This document shows, one piece after another, positions 43,817-55,240 of a DNA stretch of 64,000 bases. The DNA lies in contig NC_085141.1 in the NCBI RefSeq assembly GCF_024139115.2, positions 222,628,307 to 222,692,306 on the forward strand. The letters run 5' to 3'. The DNA comes from Armigeres subalbatus (taxonomy: Eukaryota > Arthropoda > Insecta > Diptera > Culicidae). Position 1 is the first letter of the stretch; every line of letters starts with the position of its first letter. Under the pieces are notes generated by a model. That model was given only the letters and a program-made list of their open reading frames with translations, was not told where the DNA came from and did not search any database. The position numbers and the translations under genes were made by a program.

Positions 43817-44715
43817 CCCATTGCACTATGCTCCAGGATACAGATTTACGCGGAAAGATGAATGTTACGCCAAAACTATATTTTTTAGAAAAAACTGTTG
43901 TTCTGTTGGATTAGGGTGTCCCTCAAAAAACAAGATTTATGATCTGCTCAGTTCATTTTTTATTTTTCACGAATGTCTTCTTCTAAAGACTTTTGAGGCT
44001 TTTCAAAACGCGTGTTTTGCTATAAGAATATCGTCTGTATCTTTTTCCGTTGTCGAGTTATATTAATTTATTTGAAAAAACATGATTTTAGTAAAATTGG
44101 TATAACTTGAGATTAAAAAATAACATATTTCCAATTTTTTGACATAACAAAGAATATGAATTGTTCTTTCAAATGCCGTGTAAACATATTTTTTGGTCTG
44201 TCCTAACTGGAGATATCAACCTATGAAAAAATGTAATTTTGACAGAAAAAGGATAATAACTTTTGATCGGAAAAAGATATTGAGCATATTTACCCATCAA
44301 AAGTTGCATTTTTTTGAACTCTAAAAGTCACCTGAAGACGACTTTTTCGAGAAATTTAAAACAAAAAAATTAGATCAAAAATACTGTTTTTTTTAGGTAC
44401 ACCCTAATCCAATTAGGTAAAATTGCTCTAAATCAGCCAACTTAAGAGCTACAGAAAAAGTTTTTTTAGGAAAATTGATTGGAATAAGCTACGCTACAAC
44501 TTTGTAGAACATAACATGTCAATATTCCAAGAAATAAAAAAAATATTTTCTAATTTTTTTTATATGATGGGCCACCCTATTTTTTGGTAAAACCATAATG
44601 ATGGTCTTACTATTTCGAACAATTTTGTAGAACAACAGTTTTTTCTAAAAAATATAGTTTTGGCGTAAAATTCATCTTTCCGCGTAAATCTGTATCCTGG
44701 ACCATAGTGCATTGG
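43817..44715. mobile_element. Fold-back element with nested inner inverted repeat
   Basis: Outer arms of about 90 bp (CCATTGCACTATGCTCCAGG ... complement at 44690-44715) include GATACAGATTTACGCGGAAA. Immediately inside, a second pair (TTGGATTAGGGTGTCCCTC at 43907 and TAGGTACACCCTAATCCAA at 44393) delimits an inner segment of about 509 bp. Either an element inserted in another or a composite. Confidence 0.7.
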
Positions 44716-45214
44716 TTTAGTTACATGTTCCCTAGTACATAATTGTGATTTTTCTTGAAGAAAAAATTAAAATGAAGCAACGAGTAACCCTGAATTCAAG
44801 GAAGAGGAACTTTCCTTGCAGTCACTCAGTTTTCTTGAATGAGTCGAGTTTAAAACTCCCGTTGGTCTTCTTTGGAAATCTTCAAATCTGGTCATAAACA
44901 GAAAGTTTCTATCGGACTTATTTACCCAAGGTTGAGCTATTGTCGGAGAAATTCTGATAAAAATTGTTACTCTTGCACGTCGCGTTTATTCTGGCGTGCA
45001 CCTCAGATGCTACATCGATAAAATTAGTCCCACCCTGCTGACAAAACAGCTCGAAGCTTCCGAAGGCATCAACTTTTCATCATCTGATCGTCGCATAATC
45101 AATCCAATTGATAAAAAAAACTTCCCTGGACGAAACAATGCATGTCGACCTTGACAAATAATAAAGAAAGAACTTTTAAAAAATCTATCTAGATGAGTGA
45201 AAAAAAAAATCGAG
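44716..45214. other. Unassigned sequence
   Basis: No gene or repeat recognised before the minisatellite begins. Confidence 0.4.
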
Positions 45215-47862
45215 TTCCTGTAGAAATTTCTTGAGGAATTCCTGGAGGATGTTCCAGAGGAATTCTTGGAGGAATTGCCGGAGGATTTCATGGAAGATTT
45301 TCCGGAGGATTATCTGGGGAAATTTTCGGATTTAGTTTTGAAGAAATTCCTGGAGGAATTTCTGGAGGATTTCCTGGTGGAATTTCTTGATGAATTCCCG
45401 AAGGAACTCCCGGAGGAATTTCCGATGGAATTCCTGGAGAAATTTCCGGAGAAACTCCTGAAGGAATTTGCGGAGGAATTGCTAGACGAATTTTCGGACG
45501 ATTTCCTGGAGGAATTTCCGGAGGATTTTCTGGGGGAGGAACTTCCGGATGAAATTTTGTAATTCTGGAATACCTGGAGAATTCCCGGAGGATTTTTTGG
45601 AAAAATTTCCGGGAGTATTTTCGAAGGTATTCCCTTAAGAATTCTTGAACGAATTCTGGAAGGAATTCTGGGAGGAATTCTCAGAGGAATTTCTGGAAGA
45701 ATTCCTGGAGGAATTTCCGGAGACATTCATGGAGGAATTTTCGGAGCAACTCCTGGAGAAATTTTCGAAAAAAATCCTGAAGTAATCCTTGGAGGAATTA
45801 CTGAAGAAATTGGCATAGGAATTCCGGGAGGAATTTCCGAAGGAATTCCTAGAGAGATTTCCTAACGAACTCCTGGAGAAATTTCGTGAGAAAAGCCTTG
45901 AAAAATTTCCTGAGGAATTCCTGGAGGAATCCCGAAGGAATTTCTGGAGGAATTTCCAAAGGAATTCTTGGAGGAATTGTCGAAGGGATTCATAGAGGAA
46001 TTTCCGAAGGAATTCTCAGAGGAATACCCGGATGGATTCAAGGAGGAACACTTGGAGAATTTTTTGATCAATTTCCAGAAGAATTCTTGGAGGAATTTCC
46101 AGAGGATTTCCTGGAGGAATTTCCGGAGGATTTTGTGGGAAATTTTCGGATGAATCCCTGAAGGAACTCCCGGAGGAATTTCTGGTGAAATTCTGCAGAA
46201 TTCGGAGGAAGGAATACCTGGAGAAATTTCCGGAGGAACTTCTGAAAAAATTTCCGGAGGATTTCCTAAAGGAATTTCCGGAGGAATTCTTATAGAAATT
46301 TTCGGAGGACTTCCTGGAGAAATTTCTGGTAGATTTGCTGGAAGATTTCCCGGGGGAATTCAGGGAGGAATTGCCCTTGGATTTCATGGAGGAATTTGAC
46401 GAGGAATTTCACGAGGAATTCATGGGTAATTTTCGAAGAAATTGCTGTTGGAATTCCCGGTTGAAATTTTGAATTGTTTGTATTCCTGGCGTAATTTAAG
46501 AAGGAATTGTCGAAGGTATTCCTGAAAAAAATGCCAGAGGATTTCCTGAAGAAATTTCCAGAGGATTTTCTGTAGGAATTTCCGGAGAAATGCCTAAAGT
46601 GTTCTCCGAAGGAATTCTTTGGGGAATTCCTGGAGGAGGGGAATTTCCTGAGGAATTCCTGAAGGAATTTCCTTACGAATTCTTGAAGAAGTTTCCTGAG
46701 GAATTCCTGTAGAAATTTCGTGAGGTATTCCTTGAGGAACTCTTGGAGGAATACGCGGATAGATTCTAGGAGGAACTCGTGGACGAATTCCTGTAGAATT
46801 TCTCGGGGGAATTTACGGAGGATTTCCTGGAGATATTTCCGGAGGATTTTCTGAGGCAATTTTAGGATTTATTCCTGGAGAAATTTCCGAAGAAATTCGG
46901 AGGAATTTTCGGAGAATTTTTTGGAGAAATTTCCATAGGATTTTCTAGGGGAATTTCCGATGAAATTGCTGAAGGAATTCCCGGATGAAATTTTGGAATT
47001 CTGGAATACCTGAAGGAATTCCCGGAGGATTTTTTTGGGGAATTTTTAGAGGAATTCCTGCAGGAATTACTGGAAGAGATTTCGAAGGTATTCCTGGAAG
47101 AATTCCCTGGATTTTGCGTAGGAGGAATTTCTTGAAGATGACATTTCTGGAGGAATTCCTGAATGAACTCTTGGAGGTATTCCCGAAGGAATTTCTGGAG
47201 GAATATGCTACGAAATTTCTGGATGAATACTTAAAGGCGGGTTTCCGTAAGAATTCCAGCATTCCAGAAGTAATTTCTTAAAACATTCCTGAAGGAATCA
47301 CTGAAGAACATCCTGAGGAATTTTTGGATGACCTCCTTGATTTTTTGAGGAACTCCCGAAAGAGTTTTTGGATAAATTTCCGGAGGAATTCCTAAAGAAC
47401 TTCTGAAGGATTTTCAAAGGGAATTCAAGGTGAAATTCATAAAACAATGCTCATAGGAGTTCTTGTAAAAAAGGCTGCAATTTCCTGTAAGAACTTTCAA
47501 AGGAATTCCTGGAAGCACTTTCAAAGGAATTCCCCAAAAACATCTAGGAAGAAATTTCCCAAAAAATATGGGAAGGTTCCTGGAAGAATTTTTGAAGATA
47601 TTCCTGAAGCGATTTGCAAAAGGACTTCTGGTGGAATTTTCAAAATAATTCCAGCATGAGTACACAAGGAAAATCCAAGATAAATAATGGAAGAATTTTT
47701 TGGTTAATTCCTGGAAGCACTTCCTGGAATATTCCAGAGGGATTCATTGAGAAATGTTAAAAACATTTTTCGGATTTATCTGAGGGTATTTTAGGTGGAG
47801 GAACTCTCGGGAGCATTCTCGTAAAAATCTTTCTGGGAAAATTTCTTGTGGTGTTTTTGGTG
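45215..47862 (+). repeat. 12-bp GGAGGAATTCCT minisatellite, cluster 2
   Basis: 2.6 kb of degenerate GAGGAATTCCTG / GAGGAATTTCCG units, GGA-rich on + throughout. Apparent frames of 60-190 codons on both strands are repeat artefacts: period-4 peptides such as EEFLEEFP on + and SSRNSSGN on -. The cluster ends at the duplicated host segment starting 47863. Confidence 0.8.
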
Positions 47863-47941
47863 GAGTTCCCAAAGTATAATTCTTATTTTTCTTTATTCAT
47901 TTTAAATTTAATGTTATTCAACAGATTCTTTTTAAAATTGT
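47863..47941. repeat. Duplicated host segment, copy 1, left part
   Basis: GTTCCCAAAGTATAATTC through ACAGATTCTTTTTAAAATTG matches 52551-52627. It is separated from the rest of copy 1 (from 49151) by a 1.2-kb insert. Confidence 0.8.
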
Positions 47942-49150
47942 GTGCTTCATCCTCTATCCCTCACCCAGCCGGGGGCGTTGAATAAGTAGTACTGCGAATA
48001 ATTTGATCAAATCTCATGCTCCGTAATGGTGCCCTTTTTGTTATGAAAACTAATACTGTAAAAAGGATTCACTTCTGAAGCAAGAAAGGTGTCTTCAGAA
48101 CGTGCGGGGATTGGGATGTACTAGCTGTTCACAACAGGTGCAGCAAAACATCACAAGGACGCCATTATTCGCACTAACTACTCAGGGAATAGAAGGTCGA
48201 GAAGAGCCACCACTGCCAACTAAAGCTTGAACCGGATATCTGGGACTCCCACAATATCCGCAGCAATAGCAGCAAATGATGCCCTGTGCGTATTTTGTTC
48301 TGGATTTTGTATAGAAATGAAATAGCAAATACATGGAACATGCTCACCAGTTTAATTCGTCCGTTTGCGCATCTTACTGCCCTATCCCCGTCATTTCTTA
48401 TCTCTACCATCGCATGGTTTGAGACAGCACTGCTTGACGGTAGCTTCAATGTGGTCCCAGCGAAGTTGAATATTAAAAAATTCTACACCTGAGGTGCAGC
48501 AACAGGATGATGAGCCTTTGGTGTTCGGGATTGTTTCTGCATGGAGAGTGAGTTTCTGCCGACAAGGTAACCTAGGTGCAAACTGCGGCAGCTTTTTCCT
48601 GGGCCATATCTTCGTTGGCCCAATGTCTTTGAGCGCTTCATCACATTTTATTATACTTCTTCTCTTTCATTATATTCTTCCTGTACTGTTGCGCCTCTTT
48701 TACACAGTGATATTCTTCACGGATACGGATTTTCAACACATCTGTTTCATGAAGGAATTTCTTCTACTTGATAAGTCACGTGCCTTGGTTTTACTTCGTC
48801 AGCGTAGTGAATCAGTTCGTGTGAAACTAAGTCCAGGTGGTCCTAGAGGAAAACCTCCTGCAGCTGAGTGGTACTAACTTCCGGTTGATCAATTTTATTT
48901 GTCCATTTGTAGTCCTTTCTAAGCGGGTGATGTCAGCAAGATACGCAAGAAAAGCCTTTTTCTGGCTATCATCAACAGGAAAGCGGCAGCGGGGCAATCA
49001 CGACATTTGAAACATGTTGAATATCATGTTCTCAGCATACATTTTTAAACTTTCACAATTTGTTGCATTACTAATTACGATAAAAAATCGGCTGCAAAAA
49101 ACTGATGTTAAAAAATACGTCAGTTCGCGAGACATGACTACTACGATCTC
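47942..49150. other. 1.2-kb insert flanked by 24-bp direct repeats
   Basis: The 24-bp word beginning TCAACAGATTC occurs at 47918-47941 and 49151-49174, and a near-identical single copy lies at 52604-52627 without the insert. The insert has a Leu/Phe-rich + frame (48494-48877) and patchy minus-strand coding-like pieces but no motif I can name. No inverted termini or A-rich tail are evident. Confidence 0.55.
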
Positions 49151-49343
49151 TCAACAGATTCTTTTTAAAATTGTTACTTTTTTCGCGCAAATGTTGATAC
49201 AGAATATTTCTCCTAGAATTTTAAATATAGTGAGGTAAAAGCCTAGCAATATTTCATATAACGTCTTGCTATTAACAATCGAAAAGGGACATTTTCCTCC
49301 ATCGGTTTTTCCGCTTGGCTGTTGGGGATCTTCGTTTTCTTCT
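49151..49343. repeat. Duplicated host segment, copy 1, right part
   Basis: Matches 52604-52800 at about 95% by eye (CGCGCAAATGTTGATACAG, CCGCTTGGCTG, GGGGATCTTCG). Its right edge meets the RTE tail. Confidence 0.8.
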
Positions 49344-49377
49344 TTTATTTCATTTTATTCATTTATTTAGTCTACAT

Positions 49378-49821
49378 CTAAACAGATAACACTGAATCAA
49401 CAATTTGACGCCCCAATGCACGGTTCGAGGCCGCATCTCTCCATCCTCGGATACGCCCCACGCTCGCCAAGTCGTTTTGCACCTGGTCTGCCCATCTCGC
49501 TCGCTGCGCTCCACGCCGTCTCGTACCTGCCGGATCGGAAGCGAACACCATCTTTGAAATGTTGCTGTCCGGCATTCTTGCAACATGTCCTGCCCATCGT
49601 ACCCTTCCGGCTTTAGCTACCTTCTGGATACTGGGTTCGCCGTAGAGTTGGGCGAGCTCATGGTTCATTCTTCGCCGCCACACACCGTCTTCTTGCACAC
49701 CGCCAAAGATGGTCTTAAGCACCCGTCTCTCGAATACTCCGAGTGCTTGCAAGTCCTCCTCGAGCATTGTCCATGTTTCATGTACGTAGAGGACGACCGG
49801 TCTTATAAGCGTCTTGTACAT
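49378..49821 (-). pseudogene. RTE C-terminal domain
   Basis: A new frame relative to the RT, with TLIRPVVLYVHETWTMLEED, FERRVLKTIFGGV, RRRMNHELAQLYGEPSI and RVRWAGHVARMPDSN, all characteristic of RTE/JAM1-type proteins. VLYVHETW has Val where Gly is usual. It ends 35 bp before the A/T-rich tail. Confidence 0.85.
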
Positions 49822-51430
49822 GACACATTTGGTGCGGTGGCGAATCTTTTTCGACCGCAGTTTCTTCTGGAGCCCGTAGTAGGCCCGACTTCCACAGATG
49901 ATGCCCCTTTCGTATTTCTCGACTAACGTTGTTGTCAGCCGTTAGCAAGGATCCGAGGTAGACGAATTCCTCGACCACCTCGAAGCTATCCCCGTCTATC
50001 GTAACACTGCTTCCCAGGCGGGCCCTGTCGCGCTCGGTTCCGCCCACAAGCATGTACTTTGTCTTTGACGCATTCACCACCAGTCCAACTTTTGTTGCTT
50101 CACGTTTCAGGCGGGTGTATAGTTCTGCCACCTTTGCAAATGTTCGGCCGACAATGTCCATGTCATCCGCGAAGCAAATAAATTGACTAGATCTATTGAA
50201 AATCGTACCCCGGCTGTTACACCCGGCTCTCCGCATGAGACCTTCTAGCGCAATGTTGAACAACAGGCACGAAAGTCCATCACCTTGTCTTAGTCCCCGG
50301 CGCGATTCGAACGAACTGGAGTGTTCGCCCGAAATCTTCACACAGTTTTGCACACCATCCACCGTTGCTTTGATCAGTCTGGTGAGCTTCCCAGGGAAGC
50401 TGTTCTCGTCCATAATTTTCCATAGCTCTACGCGGTCTATACTGTCGTATGCCGCCTTGAAATCGACGAACAGATGGTGAGTTGGGACCTGGTTTCCACG
50501 GCATTTTTGAAGGATTTGCCGTACAGTAAAGATCTGGTCCGTTGTCGAGCGGCCGTCAACGAAGCCGGCTTGGAAACTTCCCACAAACTCGTTTACTAAT
50601 GGTGACAGACGACGGAAGATGATCTGGGATATCACTTTGTAGGCGGCATTAAGGATGGTGATCGCTCGAAAGTTCTCACACTCCAGTTTGTCGCCTTTCT
50701 TGTAGATGGGGCATATAACCCCTTCCTTCCACTCCTCCGGTAGCTGTTCGGTTTCCCAGATTCTGACTATCAGTTTGTGCAGGCAAGTGGACAGCTTTTC
50801 CGGGCCCATCTTGATGAGCTCAGCTCCGATACCATCCTTACCAGCTGCTTTATTGGTCTTTAGCTGTTGAATGGCATCCTTAACTTCCCTCAAGGTGGGG
50901 GCTGGTTGGCTTCCATCGTCCGCTGAACTGACGTAGTCATCTCCTCCGCTGCCTTGACTTTCACTGCCTGTACTCTCAGCGCCATTCAGATGTTCCTCGT
51001 AGTGCTGCTTCCACCTTTCGATCACCACACGTTCGTCCGTCAAGATGCTCCCTTCCTTATCCCGGCACATTTCGACTCGCGGCACGAAGCCTTTGCGGGA
51101 TGCGTTGAGCTTCTGATAGAACTTGCGTGTATCTTGAGAACGGCACAGCTGTTCCATCTCCTCGCACTCCGCTTCTTCCAGGCGGCGTTTCTTCTCCTGA
51201 AAAAAGCGGGTCTGTTGTCTCCGCTTCCGTCTATAACGTTCCACGTTCTGCCGGGTACCTTGCTGCAGCGCGACCGCCCGCGCTGCGTCCTTCTCCTCCA
51301 GAATCTGTCTGCACTCTTCGTCGAACCAATCGTTCCGTCGACTTCGACCCATATACCCGACGTAGTTCTCCGCTGCGTCGTTAATGGCTGCTTTGACTGT
51401 ATTCCAGCAGTCCTCAAGAGGGGCCCCATC
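49778..51430 (-). pseudogene. RTE reverse transcriptase domain
   Basis: More than 500 codons largely intact: WFDEECRQILEEKDAAR linker, KAAGKDGIGAELIK, FRAITILNAAYKVISQI, FVDFKAAYDSIDR (catalytic Asp), GLRQGDGLSCLLFNIALE and FICFADDMDIVGR (catalytic FADD), followed by EEFVYLGSLLTADN. The polymerase motifs look complete. The frame breaks near 49925, after VSREIRKG. Confidence 0.85.
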
Positions 51431-52035
51431 GTTTGCAGTTGTGATCTCCAGGTGTACCGATACGGAAGGCTGTGTTGGAAGTAGGTGCTGCGAATGGCCA
51501 TATTCTTGGAGGCGGCGAAATCGATTAGTCGTAGGCCGTTTTCGTTCGTTAGCCGGTGAGCGCTGAACTTTCCAATAGTCGGTCTAAACTCCTCCTCTTG
51601 GCCAACCTGAGCGTTCAAATCTCCTATGATGATTTTGACGTCGTGGCTTGGGCAGCTGTCGTACTCACGTTCCATCATTCAGTCCTTATCATCGTCAGTG
51701 CTTCCGGAGTGTGGGCTATGGACGTTGATTATGCTGAAGTTGAAGAACCGGCCTTTGATCCTCATCCTGCACATTCTTTCATTGATCGGCCACCACCCGA
51801 TCACGCGCCTTTGTATATCGCCCATCACTATGAAAACTGTTCCCAGCTCGTGTGTGTTGTCGCAGCTCTGGTAGATGGTATGATTACCTCTAAACGTTCG
51901 CACCTTTGATCCCTTCCAACAAACCTCCTGCAGCGCTACGATGCCGAATCCACGGTCCTTGAGCACATCGGCGAGTATGCGTGTGCTCCCGATGAAGTTG
52001 AGAGATTTGCAGTTCCACGAACCGAGTTTCCAATC
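51430..52035 (-). pseudogene. RTE endonuclease domain, truncated
   Basis: Motifs: LGSWNCKSLN (first Asn), IVALQEVCW (Glu), INVHSPHSG and IIIGDLNAQVG (Asp/Asn), then YTWRS. A TGA at 51676-51678 interrupts the frame between DDDKD and MEREYDS. After YTWRS the family expects the SDH-containing end of the domain; here the sequence jumps to the linker, so a few hundred bases are missing. It cannot form an active nuclease. Confidence 0.8.
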
Positions 52036-52550
52036 GCTAGTCCCTTTTCGTCACAGTGGTCTTCGCCGATGGTTCCGGTCCGTACTATCTTGTTGATTGT
52101 TCGTTGCTTATGATTTTTCAAAGGCTGGCTTGCAGGGCCTGACACCAAACCTCCTAAATTTGCGGAGGACCATTCCTCCTTATTTCCGGTGGACCATGAT
52201 GCACAGTTTCACTTAGAGTCCCTCGCTGGCACTCGGACGATGATCAGCCGCCCCTAACATGGAGAACAGACGCTGTTGCGAGCCGATCCTGACATGGAGA
52301 ACAGACGCTCAATAAGATTTGCACCTCCGGAGAGGAGCAAACCCCCCCTTCCCTGTCAGCATACGACCATAGTTCCCACCGGGGTTGGTTACCCGATCTT
52401 CCCTAAGGTTGCTCGTATCCCGGCCAGCACCGCGGGGAGGTAGGGATAGGAGTTGCTGGGTAAGAGGCTAAGGACCGCGAGATGGGATCTATTTTATTCC
52501 TTCAGGTACGCGAAGTACCAATGGTACGCTTTACCCAGCATTTGCCGTGC

Positions 52551-52810
52551 CGTTCCCAAAATATAATTCTTATTTTTCTTTATTCATTCTAAATTTAATA
52601 TTATTCAACCGATTCTTTTTAAAATTGTTACTTTTTCGCGCAAATGTTGATACAGAATATTTCTCCTAGCATTTTAAATATAGTGAGGTAAAAGCCTAGC
52701 AATATTTCATATAACGTCTTGTTATTAACAAACGAAAAGAGACATTTTCCTTCATTGGTTTTTCCGCTTGGCTGGTGGGGATCTTCGTTATCCTCTTCTT
52801 CAATTATTTT
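52551..52810. repeat. Duplicated host segment, copy 2 (uninterrupted)
   Basis: GTTCCCAAAATATAATTC to TCTTCTTCAATTATTTT. It carries the empty site for the 1.2-kb insert of copy 1 and shows the ancestral order on the other side of the RTE LINE. Confidence 0.8.
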
Positions 52811-53060
52811 GAAATATGACGCCCTAAAATAAAGGTCAGTATTAAACAAGTTTTGAAACACAAAGCAGTGGTCCTTACCCAGAACCTTATCATAATTGAA
52901 AGCTGGATCGTTCTTATTTATGACGGAGTTCTACCGAAACAAATTTGCGTGAAGGGTTTTCTTGGAACTTCGAAATTCAGTGGTCGGAAGCAAACGAACT
53001 GTCAAAACAATTCATGCTTTCTTTTTCACCCGCTGAGTTGCATCATCAGCCCATCACCAA
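52811..53060. other. Unassigned spacer with a dispersed phrase
   Basis: AAACGAACTGTCAAAA...ATCAGCCCATCA (52990-53056) recurs with changes at 56103-56168. No gene called. Confidence 0.45.
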
Positions 53061-55240
53061 GAAATTATTGGAGGAATTCCTAGAGAAATATCCGGAGGAT
53101 TTCCTGGAGGAATTCCTGGAAGAATTCCTGGAGGATTTTCCGGAGAAATTTCGGGAGGAATTTCCTGGGAAATTTCCTGACGAAATTCCTGAGGAATTTC
53201 TGTTGGAATTTCTGGAGGAATTTCTGGTGGAATTTCTGGAGGAATTCCTGGATGAGTTTCGGGAGAAATTCCTGGATGATTATCTGGAGGAATTCCCGGA
53301 GGAATTTCCGGAAGAATTCCTGGAGGAATATCCGGAAGAATTCCTGGAGGATTTTCCGGAGGAATTCCTGGAGAAATTTTCGGAGGATTTTCCGGAGGAA
53401 TTCCTGGAGAAATTTTCGGAGGAATTCCTGGAGAAATTTCCGGAGGGATTCCTGGAGGAATTTCCGGAGGGATTCCTGAAGGAATTTTCTGAGGGATTCC
53501 TGGAGGAATTTCCGGAGGGATTCCTGGAGGAATTTCCGGATGAATTCCTGGAAGAATTTCCGGATGAATTCCTGGAGGAACTTCCGAAGGAATTCCTGGA
53601 GGAACTTCCCAAGGAATTCCTGGAGGAACTTACGAAGGAATTGCTGAACGAACTTCCGGAGGAACTTCTGAAAGAATTCCTGGAGGAACTTTCGGAGGAA
53701 TTCCTGGAGGAACTTCTGGAGGATTTCCTGGAGGAACTTACGAAGGAATCGCTGGACGAACTTCCGGAGGAATTCTTTGAGGAACTTCTGGAGGAATTCC
53801 TGGAGGAACTTTCGGAGGAATTCCTGGAGGACCTTCTCGAGAAACTTCTGGAGGAATTTCTGGACGAACTTCCGGAGGAATTCTTGGATGCACTTCTGAA
53901 GGATTTCCTGGAGGAACTTCCGGAGGAATTCCTGGAGGAACTTCTGCAGGATTTCCTGGAGGAACTCCCGGAGGAATTGCTGGACGAACTTCCGGAGGAA
54001 TTCTTTGAGTAATTTCTGGAGGAATTCCTGGAGGAACTTCCGGAGGAATTTCTGGAGGAACTAACGGAAGAATTCCTGGAGAAACTTCCGGAGGAATTCC
54101 GGGACGAACTTCCGGAGGAATTCCTGGACGAACTTCCGGAAGAATTCCTGGAGGAACTTTGGGAGGAATTCCTGGAGAAACTTCCGGAGGAATTCCGTGA
54201 GAAACTTCCGGAGGAATTCCGTGAGGAACTTTGGGAGGAATTCTTGTAGGATTTTCCAGAGGAATGCCTGGAGGAACTTCTGAAGGATCTTTCGGAGGAA
54301 CTTCGCGAGGAATTCCTGGACGAACTTCCGAAGGAATTCTTGGATGAACTTCTGGAGGATTTCCTGGAGGAACTTTCGGAGGATATCCTGGAGGAACTTC
54401 CGGAAGAATTCCAGGAGGATTTTCTGAGGGACCTTCTGGAGGTACTTCCGGAGGAAATCCTGGAGGAACTTCCGGAGGAATTCTTGGAACATTTTCCGGA
54501 GGAATTTCTGGATGTACTTCTGGAAGAATTTCTGGACGAACTTCTGGAGGAATTCCTGGAGGAACTTCAGGAGGAATTTCTGGATATACTTTCGGAGGAA
54601 TTCGTGATGGAACTTCTGGAGCAATTCCTGGAAGAATTTCAGGAGGAATTGCTGGAGGAGCTTCCGAAGGAATTCCTGGGGGAACTTTCGAAGGAATTCC
54701 TGTACGAACTTCCGTAAGGAATTTCTAAGAAACTTCCTTGAGGAATTTCTGGGGACCTTCCGGAGGTACTTCCGGAGGAATTCCTGGAGGAACTTCCGGA
54801 GGAATTTCTGGATGAACTTCTGGAAGAATTTTTGGACGAACTTCCGGAGGAATTCCCGGACGAACTTCTGGTGGAACTACTGGAGGAATCCCTGGAGAAA
54901 CTTCCGGAAGAATTGCTGGAGAAACTTCCGGAGGAATTCCTGGACGAACTTCGGGAGGAATTCCTGGAGGAACTTCTGGAGAAATTCATGGAGGAACTTC
55001 CGGAGGAATTCCTAGAGGAACCTCCGAAGGAATTCCTGGACGAACTTCCAGAGGAATTCCTGAACGAACTTCCAGAGGAATTCCTGAACGAACTTCCGGA
55101 GGAACTTCTGAAGGAACTTCTAGAGAAATTCCTGGAGGAACTTCCGGAGGAATTCCTTAAACTTCCAGGAATATACCGGAGGAAATTGGGAGGAATACTT
55201 TCTGAATGTATTCTCGGAGGAATTGCTAGATGATTTTCTA
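53061..55240 (+). repeat. 12-bp GGAGGAATTCCT minisatellite, cluster 3
   Basis: The most homogeneous of the three clusters. In 53060-54012 a + frame of 355 codons runs from 52945 to 54012 as EEFLEEFPEEFL-type peptides (Glu/Phe/Leu/Pro, period 4 residues), and the complement reads SSRNSSGN. From about 53575 the unit alternates GAATTCCTGGAGGAACTTCC (24-bp higher-order period). A weak tail of the repeat is seen at 55490-55570. Confidence 0.85.

Larger units (their letters stand above)
49344..52550 (-). mobile_element. RTE-clade (JAM1-like) LINE, degenerate
   Basis: On - the order is a 5' UTR of about 400 bp, an AP endonuclease, RT and the typical RTE C-terminal domain, then an AATAAATGAATAAAATG-type tail (49345-49375). 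There is a single long ORF plan, in keeping with RTE. Damage seen: an in-frame stop, an internal deletion removing the end of the endonuclease, and frameshifts near 51430 and between 49925 and 49820. Direct repeats of about 250 bp of host DNA flank it (47863-49343, split by an insert, and 52551-52810). Confidence 0.85.

Noticed and set aside
45266..47665. Chain of 60-190 codon frames of EEFLEEFP and SSRNSSGN type
   Set aside because: Same minisatellite artefact; no bounded domains.
48494..48877. 127-codon plus frame as a membrane protein
   Set aside because: Hydrophobic only in the middle, no start context or homologue, and lies inside an insert of unknown nature.
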